A DNA stretch of 22,866 nt, from assembly GCF_000208925.1 (NCBI RefSeq), contig NW_001915110.1, positions 1 through 22,866 of the forward strand. The letters run 5' to 3'. The DNA is from Entamoeba histolytica HM-1:IMSS (taxonomy: Eukaryota > Evosea > Mastigamoebida > Endamoebidae). How positions within the stretch are numbered: position 1 is the first letter of the stretch; the number at the start of each line of letters is the position of its first letter. The notes under the pieces were generated by a model. The model was not told where the DNA came from. It saw nothing but the letters and a program-made list of their open reading frames with translations, and made no database searches. Shown here in pieces: positions 16,200 through 21,636 of this stretch. A program made the position numbers and the translations under genes.

Positions 16200-16742
16200 A
16201 TGAATTCAAACAGGGGAAATTATTATCACTTCAAACCAATTGCAGGATTTGCTTATATCAACTTTCAGAATATACAAACAGCACCAACATTACAGACGAT
16301 GAAACAAGCATTGTCTTCATGGTGCTCCACGAAGAATAATAAAGCCAATATTAAGTATCTGGCCTATGGAAAAACAGTAGAAGGGAACAATAAACACGGC
16401 TATGTATTCTTTATTCTAGAAAATCAAGCCGATGTGATGAGAAAACCGTTTGTAAATATAAACGGAAAAGAAATGAAAATTAACTTCAGTCCATTCACCA
16501 AATTGGATGCTTTCGACGGTTCATATCTGAGTATTATTGAATACATAAAAAATCAAGGCAAGAAACACAACACAAAAGCTACCTTTGAAGAATATGGAAA
16601 TTTAAAAACAACGAAGGGGCATAAAGTAGGTGATACAATGATAGAAGAATCACTAAGAATGAACTCGAAGGCTGAGGCAATTGCCTATTTAAGAAATATA
16701 AGCCCAGCCTGGGTTATGAACAATGAAAAAAAAATTCTGTGA
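16200..16742 (+). CDS. rep: Rep, HUH-type endonuclease part
   Basis: A 180-residue frame with the layout of a rolling-circle initiator nuclease. FKPIAGFAYINFQN (11-24) is motif I and shares KPIAG with the left-element Rep. NNKHGYVFFILEN (63-75) sits where motif II should be, but has one His followed by Gly-Tyr rather than H-x-H. SIIEYIKNQGK (111-121) is motif III with the probable catalytic Tyr115 and Lys118. A helical region then leads into the linker NISPAWVMNNEKK. The frame ends in TGA at 16740, overlapping by 20 bases the helicase frame that begins at 16723; the switch lies in a run of nine A (16726-16734). A normal Rep would be one chain of about 490 residues. Base composition is clearly less AT-rich than the structural genes. 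Confidence 0.78.
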   Translation: MNSNRGNYYHFKPIAGFAYINFQNIQTAPTLQTMKQALSSWCSTKNNKANIKYLAYGKTVEGNNKHGYVFFILENQADVMRKPFVNINGKEMKINFSPFTKLDAFDGSYLSIIEYIKNQGKKHNTKATFEEYGNLKTTKGHKVGDTMIEESLRMNSKAEAIAYLRNISPAWVMNNEKKIL

Positions 16743-17670
16743 AATGTACGATAAACAGCATAGTCGTGAAAGAAAACACAGAATAAATATAAAATTAAAT
16801 CCCTGGAAAGAAACAAATCCAGTAGTCCAGGGAGCAAGAGCATGGATACATACTCTGGAAACAACAGATATTAAAAGGCCACCTGCCTTAGTAATTGTTT
16901 CAGAGACCAAGCTTGGTAAAACAGAATTCATTAACGACCTACTCAAAGAAAAGCAAGTAGATGAATTCAGAGGAAGAATAATGATAGATGGTCATGATGA
17001 AAATAGGGAATATGACTTTCGCTTGTTTGATGATGCCAATCTAAGTTCAATAGATTGGGAAGATTTCAAAGCTATGATCTCCACCAGAGGAGAAAAAGTG
17101 CGAGTAAATGTTAAATATGGACACTTAGATGTAATAACAGTACCGACCATCATAGTATTAAACCCGGGAAGCTTTAAAGAATTGCAAACTATGGCAGGAA
17201 ATAAAGGAGACAGAGATTGGTTAGATAAGAATACTGTTGTACTCTCTACAAAAGAGAAATTATACATTGAGAATAACAATAATAATGATGATAGAATAGC
17301 AATGTTGCAAGAACTATACGGAGAACTACCACCAAATTTGATTAATGCTATAGCAGCTAATGATAGATTACAAGAAGAACTCCCACCAATTGATACTATG
17401 GATGATATTGATGATAATTATATAGATGAAATATTAAATGATATGGAAATGACTGATGTACCAGAACAACTTCCACCAACTAATAATATTGATGATGTTG
17501 ATGATAATTATTTAGATGAAATACTGAATGATATGGAAATGACTGATGTACCAGAAGAGGTAGTAAGAAGAGATGTTTTCGATTTACCTCTCAAGAGAAA
17601 AGAACCAATACTAACTACAGAAGAATCTAATCTCAGTAATACTCTACCAGAAGATGAGATACAGAAGTAA
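16723..17670 (+). CDS. rep: Rep, superfamily 3 helicase part with acidic tail
   Basis: This 315-residue frame continues the Rep chain. After a basic start, WIHTLETTDIKRPPALVIV (41-59) is the strand before Walker A, and SETKLGKTEF (60-69) is a Rep-type Walker A without the usual first Gly-Pro. DFRLFDDANL (98-107) is Walker B. DWEDFKAMISTRGEKVRV (111-128) fits the B' region. TIIVLNPGSF (142-151) fits motif C, with Asn147. A short C-terminal segment follows to about 185. Residues 186-315 are an added acidic, disordered tail with a 30-residue tandem repeat (220-279) and a basic patch RRDVFDLPLKRKEP. The ATG at 16723 is in the overlap and may not be used; fusion to the HUH part by a +1 shift or a one-base indel is more likely. 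Confidence 0.78.
   Translation: MKKKFCEMYDKQHSRERKHRINIKLNPWKETNPVVQGARAWIHTLETTDIKRPPALVIVSETKLGKTEFINDLLKEKQVDEFRGRIMIDGHDENREYDFRLFDDANLSSIDWEDFKAMISTRGEKVRVNVKYGHLDVITVPTIIVLNPGSFKELQTMAGNKGDRDWLDKNTVVLSTKEKLYIENNNNNDDRIAMLQELYGELPPNLINAIAANDRLQEELPPIDTMDDIDDNYIDEILNDMEMTDVPEQLPPTNNIDDVDDNYLDEILNDMEMTDVPEEVVRRDVFDLPLKRKEPILTTEESNLSNTLPEDEIQK
17380..17559 (+). repeat. 90-bp tandem duplication in the Rep tail
   Basis: Two adjacent 90-base units encode 30 residues each, beginning LPP, with a conserved core DDNYIDEILNDMEMTDVPE in the first and DDNYLDEILNDMEMTDVPE in the second. The unit is acidic with regularly spaced Ile/Leu/Met, like a short linear binding motif presented twice. The first ten residues of each unit have diverged more than the core. 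Confidence 0.85.
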
Positions 17671-17751
17671 AACAAAATAAGAAAAGGTTAAATTGAGAAC
17701 AAAAATAATTTAATCGACTTATTTCTTTTATCTTTTATTTTTATTTAAAAT

Positions 17752-19218
17752 ATGAACTATTGGTATAGACCTAACGTTTTAAAAAGAAAATGGGGAAGCT
17801 ATGGAAGTATAACCAATGAATACTTCAATAACTACATAAACGATGATTTTGACCCCGACAATGGAGAAGATTATTACTTCAAAGAAGATGATGTAGATTT
17901 ACATCCAGATGATTACGAAAATGGTACTTTCTATGAACCAGATATAGAAATATATAAAACAGATATTCCAATACCTGAAGATGTAGATATAAACATGAAA
18001 ATGAATCAATTAGACACATTTAGTGATCCTGATATAAATGAATATAAGAATGAAAACCTGATAAACATAGAAACAGATGATAATATGGATATCTATGAAA
18101 AAGAAAATGTACAAGAAGAAATGCCAATTTATGAAATAATCAATCCAGAAGATCCCACAGATGTATTAACTTATACCAATCCAATTACACAAATACTTCA
18201 AAAAGCAGGAATAGATACTTCAAATGAAGCTGAAATGGCAAAATATTTATTAGAAATAAGAGATATAATAAGAGAAAATAATAGAAAAAATATAGATGAG
18301 TTGATAAAAGCACAAGAACAGGGACTAATTATAAATGGCTCAATAATAAAAGATAAAAGTCTATTAGACATTAAAGAAGATGATATTCCAATAATCATTG
18401 AAAAAGAAGAAGAACCAATGGAAGAAATAGAATACATTAAAGATAAACATGATCCAGATAGAAATATTATACCACCTAAACCACCAAGAGAGAATAGAAA
18501 TACTATTAAACAATGGATAGATAAAAATAGAGATAATTCCAAAAGAAAACATCATTTAGAAGATACTAATGAATATCAAGAAAAGAGAGATTATGAACGA
18601 GGAATACAAATAGAAGAATTACAACAATATTTACCAATAGAAGAGAAAGAAGAAAGAGAAGAAGCAATAAATGAAACAAAAATAGAAATTCCACAAAATG
18701 AAGCATTGAACGAAAAAGAAGAAGATCAAAATAATGAAATAATGAATACTTCATTACCAAATGAAAAAATAGAAGAGAAAGAAGAAGAAAAAGAAATTAA
18801 AAAGCCATTAATTCAAAAGAAAGAACGAAAAGTCAAAGAAGTCAAGAAGAATACTCCAAAAATAACAGATGAAGAACTCTTCGATGACTTAAAAGAATTG
18901 AAAAGAGAATTGAAAAATATCAAAAATAGAATTAGAAAACATGCTAAACAACCATTGCTCTATTCAAATATAACACAAGATATTAATAAAGATAACTCTA
19001 AAAATATATTACCAGAACAAATTAAACCAATAATAGAACAAGAAGAAGAAGATTTAAGAGTTGAAGACATTCCAAAAGAGTTGACAATACAAGATCAACA
19101 AAAATATTGGAATAACTTTAAACATAATGACGAAAACGTTGATGTAAATGAAGGAGAAGAAGATATAGAAGAAATAGAAGAACCAGAAATAGAATATGAG
19201 TACGAGTATGAGTTTTGA
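17752..19218 (+). CDS. Large acidic, mostly disordered protein, 488 residues
   Basis: An intact frame, ATG 3 bases after a TATTTAAAAT tract; it ends TGA directly followed by TAA. The first 20 residues end in KRKWGSYGSI (11-20), a motif shared with the basic protein at 19477-20352 (KRRFGSYGSI). The rest is very rich in Glu, Asp, Asn, Ile and Lys. Residues 135-195 could fold (NPITQILQKAGIDTS, EMAKYLLEIRDIIREN), residues 230-245 contain a Pro-rich IIPPKPPRENR, and residues 375-400 form a charged helix (DEELFDDLKELKRELK). The C-terminus is EYEYEYEF. It follows the Rep gene by 81 bases on the same strand. Length, charge and disorder would suit a scaffold, minor capsid or host-interaction protein; no family is recognised. 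Confidence 0.75.
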   Translation: MNYWYRPNVLKRKWGSYGSITNEYFNNYINDDFDPDNGEDYYFKEDDVDLHPDDYENGTFYEPDIEIYKTDIPIPEDVDINMKMNQLDTFSDPDINEYKNENLINIETDDNMDIYEKENVQEEMPIYEIINPEDPTDVLTYTNPITQILQKAGIDTSNEAEMAKYLLEIRDIIRENNRKNIDELIKAQEQGLIINGSIIKDKSLLDIKEDDIPIIIEKEEEPMEEIEYIKDKHDPDRNIIPPKPPRENRNTIKQWIDKNRDNSKRKHHLEDTNEYQEKRDYERGIQIEELQQYLPIEEKEEREEAINETKIEIPQNEALNEKEEDQNNEIMNTSLPNEKIEEKEEEKEIKKPLIQKKERKVKEVKKNTPKITDEELFDDLKELKRELKNIKNRIRKHAKQPLLYSNITQDINKDNSKNILPEQIKPIIEQEEEDLRVEDIPKELTIQDQQKYWNNFKHNDENVDVNEGEEDIEEIEEPEIEYEYEYEF

Positions 19219-19246
19219 TAATGTACTCCGAAAAGAGATAAATTGA

Positions 19247-19271
19247 GTATTTAAACTATTTATTTTGAACT
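19247..19271 (+). promoter_or_regulatory. GTATTTAAAC plus GAACT core promoter
   Basis: GTATTTAAAC (19247-19256) is followed at 19267 by GAACT, then AATCATTCATAC and the ATG at 19288. TATA-like box, GAAC element and a start region of this kind, with a leader of only about 10 bases, match the arrangement described for Entamoeba genes. This is the clearest promoter in the window and the best clue to the host. Confidence 0.6.
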
Positions 19272-19287
19272 GTTTAATCATTCATAC

Positions 19288-19608
19288 ATGACAACCATTA
19301 AAGACATGATAGCTGACCACGCTATGGGTAAATTTGTATCTATGGATGCAGATGAACTCATAGAAACAATGGTCAAATTAGTAAACTCTGTAGAAGAATA
19401 CACCAAGGAAGATGAATTAAAAGGATTAAAGAAGCCATATTGGAGCTTGGTGTATAGAATAGCCAGAAAGAAAGGATTAATGTGGGATAAACCACAGATT
19501 AAAAAAGTAAAAACACCAGAAGTAGCTAAAAAAGAATACAAGAATAGATTTATAATAAAAGATAAAAAGAAAGAAGAAGAAAGTAAACCAAAGAAAGAAG
19601 ATAATTAA
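19288..19608 (+). CDS. Small helical 'YW' protein with Lys-rich tail, right copy
   Basis: A 106-residue intact frame. Residues 1-70 align with the left-element protein at 11901-12110 without gaps over the first 52 residues: MTTIKDMIAD against MSSVRDLLMA, and KKPYWSLVYRI against KSVYWKLVWQI, with the Tyr-Trp at 51-52 in both. Predicted fold: three amphipathic helices (ADELIETMVKLVNSVEE, EDELKGLKKPYWSLVYRIA). Residues 75-106 are strongly basic and charged (KKEYKNRFIIKDKKKEEE). The tail may contact DNA or RNA. It has the best promoter of the window. The gene at 19477-20352 on the other strand reads through into its 3' end. Function unknown. Confidence 0.8.
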   Translation: MTTIKDMIADHAMGKFVSMDADELIETMVKLVNSVEEYTKEDELKGLKKPYWSLVYRIARKKGLMWDKPQIKKVKTPEVAKKEYKNRFIIKDKKKEEESKPKKEDN

Positions 19609-20352
19609 TTTTTTATTATAATATTTAATGTTTCCTTTTATTGTTTTAAAATGATTAATTTTATCATCATCAGGTGATACTCTAAGTAATACCTTTTCAT
19701 AATCAGTACGATCATCACTTGTTCCCCATCGTTCTAATTGATTATAAACATTCTTCATCATTTCATATTTCTCTTTCCCACTTTCTATTTTATTAAAATG
19801 AGGTTGTTTATGTAAATATTGATGCAATCCTCTTCTTTCAAAATCAGATGGTTTAAAGATGGTACCTTTATTATCACTTCTATTTGTTCTTGCACCAATA
19901 TGAATTTTATGATAATAATCTTTGGATGAATGAGTAGTAATAGCTTCTGGTACTAGAATATCTTGCAACTTTTCATATCTTCTTACTACATTTGGTTCAA
20001 ATGCAACATCTTCAATTCTCTTCCATAATTCAGGTGGTACTACTCTTCTAATATATGCTTGATTATTATTCAATCGTTCTAAATCTTCATCTACATCATT
20101 AATCATTTTTCTCTTTCTATGTGTTTGCATTTCATCTAATGTTTCTTTTCTATTTGGTCGAGGTTGAGTATAATATACTCCTTGATTATTATTCTGTAAT
20201 CTACCACTCATATACATGGAAGTATTAAATGGTTTATATTTTGTTTGATTACTTCTTGGTATTCCATCATAATTAAATCGTATTGAACCATATGAACCAA
20301 ATCTTCTTTTATGGAGATTTAATCGTTGTTTTCTCTTCTTAACCAAACACAT
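19477..20352 (-). CDS. Basic protein with GSYGSI motif; 3' end over-extended
   Basis: The ATG at 20352 opens MCLVKKRKQRLNLHKRRFGS, and the motif KRRFGSYGSI (15-24) matches KRKWGSYGSI of the 488-residue protein. Residues 25-240 are basic and Asn/Tyr-rich (RFNYDGIPRSNQTKYKPFN, VYYTQPRPNRKETLDEMQ, GTIFKPSDFERRGLHQYL, ENQL-type helices near 210). From about residue 243 the sequence turns abruptly into Phe-rich hydrophobic residues, and this part is the exact antisense of the neighbouring gene's Lys-rich 3' end (19477-19608). The natural end was probably near 19610, where TAA triplets lie in the adjacent frame; a one-base indel would explain the overrun. A true protein of about 243 residues, basic and perhaps DNA- or capsid-associated, is likely. 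It starts 12 bases after the stop of the membrane protein gene. Confidence 0.7.
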   Translation of the reverse strand: MCLVKKRKQRLNLHKRRFGSYGSIRFNYDGIPRSNQTKYKPFNTSMYMSGRLQNNNQGVYYTQPRPNRKETLDEMQTHRKRKMINDVDEDLERLNNNQAYIRRVVPPELWKRIEDVAFEPNVVRRYEKLQDILVPEAITTHSSKDYYHKIHIGARTNRSDNKGTIFKPSDFERRGLHQYLHKQPHFNKIESGKEKYEMMKNVYNQLERWGTSDDRTDYEKVLLRVSPDDDKINHFKTIKGNIKYYNKKLIIFFLWFTFFFFLFIFYYKSILVFFFSYFWCFYFFNLWFIPH

Positions 20353-20364
20353 TAAAATAAAAAG

Positions 20365-20589
20365 TTAATTAGGAATTAAAGTTTTTACTACTTCTAATAC
20401 TTCTTCTACTGCATTCATAACATTCCCTTGTCTTCTACTTTCAAAAAATGCAAAGAAACAACTCGCTATTAATAATATACATGATAATAGAAGCATGACT
20501 ATTTTACGGATAATATTCCATGTACTTTCTTTAAACACTTCTTCGGTACATTTAGACGAGTGATTAGAATCACTGGAGTCTGCACTCAT
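20365..20589 (-). CDS. Small single-pass membrane protein, 74 residues
   Basis: Intact frame: MSADSSDSNHSSKCTEEVF is a polar, acidic N-terminal part, residues 31-50 are a clear membrane helix (IVMLLLSCILLIASCFFAFF), then a positive pair ESRRQ and a short amphipathic helix (MNAVEEVLEVVKTLIPN). Positive charge after the helix suggests the C-terminus faces the cytosol. Its ATG is 33 bases from the ATG of the divergent capsid gene, and on its own strand GATGAACTG followed by AATTCAT stands before the start, resembling GAAC and Inr elements. It could serve membrane association, entry or exit of the particle; no family is recognised. Confidence 0.75.
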   Translation of the reverse strand: MSADSSDSNHSSKCTEEVFKESTWNIIRKIVMLLLSCILLIASCFFAFFESRRQGNVMNAVEEVLEVVKTLIPN

Positions 20590-20622
20590 ATTATGAATTA
20601 ATCAGTTCATCTTTATATTCAA
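20590..20622. promoter_or_regulatory. Bidirectional 33-bp start region
   Basis: The membrane-protein gene (minus) and the capsid gene (plus) start within 33 bases. On the minus strand GATGAACTGATTAATTCATA precedes the ATG; on the plus strand CATCTTTATATTCAA does. Both transcripts must have very short leaders, and the TATA elements would lie inside the opposing gene. Confidence 0.4.
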
Positions 20623-21462
20623 ATGATCCGTTCTAGAAATAACTGTCCTAATAATACACATGAAGTAGAATTTGTATTTAATACCCCAATTGAAGTTAAA
20701 CTAAATAAAGGAATGGGAGTATATACAACTTCTCTTTTTGATTTACTCTTCAATAACACAAATTATAAATCATTCTGTAATTGTTTTAAAAGAGTTAAAA
20801 TATTTAAAGCATTAATTAGTCTCTCAATAGGTGAAATAAATGTAGAAGAAATTGGATTAAATTTTCCTATTGTTAGTACTACATGGTTTCCGACATATAT
20901 TCGTTCCAATATTGATCAAGACACTGCAGATGACAAAGATATAAATAAAGTAATTAATATGATTAATTCAAGTACTCACTTACAACAACAAGTCTATTAT
21001 CCAGGTGGAGCATTTCAAATTAATACAATTATTAAAGCTATGACATTACAAGAACAAAACTATTATGGACCTACTAGAGTAAAAGGATATTGGAAATTTG
21101 ATAATACTGAACTTCAACCATTTACAAATGAAAATGTAAGTATTCCTTTTTATCCATGGTACTTCATAGGAGTAGAAACACCAAATAACAATGATAATAA
21201 AAGTATTAAATTCAATTGTCAATGGTATATCACTGTTCATTTTGATAGATATATTTGCACTCCAATAGTAGAAGAACAACAAAAACAAGATATAACATTG
21301 CTTGATTTAAATTATACAATAACAAACAATGATATTAACACCAGATAACAATTAACATTTGAATCAAATGAAAATGAAGCATATGAGAAAGTGATAATAG
21401 ACTTCGAACAAAAACAAAAACAAACAATAACTCTTCAAATAACAAATAAAACTTTAAATTAA
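20623..21462 (+). CDS. CRESS-like jelly-roll capsid candidate with one internal TAA
   Basis: The frame is open for 241 codons to a TAA at 21346-21348 and continues in phase for 37 more codons (QLTFESNENEAYEKVIIDFE) to a TAA at 21460-21462. Features fit the single jelly-roll capsid of Rep-encoding ssDNA viruses. These are an early strand HEVEFVFNTPIEVKL (13-27), the segment SLFDLLFNNTNYKSF (37-51) before KRVKIFKALISLSIG (56-70), an acidic loop DQDTADDKD (98-106), and VSIPFYPWYFIGVE (172-185). The last strand is IKFNCQWYITVHFDRY (195-210). Unlike most such capsids it lacks an Arg-rich N-terminal arm; the separate 43-residue basic protein could supply it. The assignment rests on strand pattern and motif order, not on a database match. 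The internal stop may be recent decay, readthrough or error. Confidence 0.6.
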
Positions 21463-21480
21463 TCTTTATTATTCATTTTA

Positions 21481-21636
21481 ATGTCTTTAGTTTCTCATAC
21501 AACATTAACAACATTAAATAAAGAAGATACATTAAATAATACAACATACAATATAAACATGACAATAGATAATCCAGCTATCCTAACAACTACAAATGGA
21601 AGAGCACGAGAATTAGCAAAGAAAAAATGCATCTAA
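21481..21636 (+). CDS. 51-residue protein ending inside repeat C
   Basis: A short intact frame 18 bases after the second stop of the capsid gene. It begins MSLVSHTTLTTLNKEDTLNN, is Thr/Asn-rich and lacks the Arg content of the 43-residue gene, but ends GRARELAKKKCI, the same C-terminus, encoded by the terminal repeat. The outermost genes at both ends of the right element are thus oriented outward and share their last codons. It may be a true gene or a 3' tail acquired through the repeat. A T-rich leader (CTTTATTATTCATTTTA) precedes the ATG. Confidence 0.5.
   Translation: MSLVSHTTLTTLNKEDTLNNTTYNINMTIDNPAILTTTNGRARELAKKKCI

Noticed and set aside
16689..17279. Minus-strand open frames opposite the SF3 helicase
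   Set aside because: They are shadows of a frame with clear helicase motifs and have no promoter or family features.
18198..18760. Hydrophobic minus-strand frames opposite the 488-residue gene
   Set aside because: They are the antisense of Glu/Lys/Asn-rich coding sequence, which always yields Phe/Leu/Ser-rich frames.
10507..21462. Ciliate- or diplomonad-type code with TAA/TAG read as Gln, which would mend the stops in the ATPase, capsid candidate and 15755-16060
   Set aside because: The convergent 366-residue and ATPase genes both end at TAA, and reading through would make each run far into the other. Most intact genes end at TAA at sensible places.
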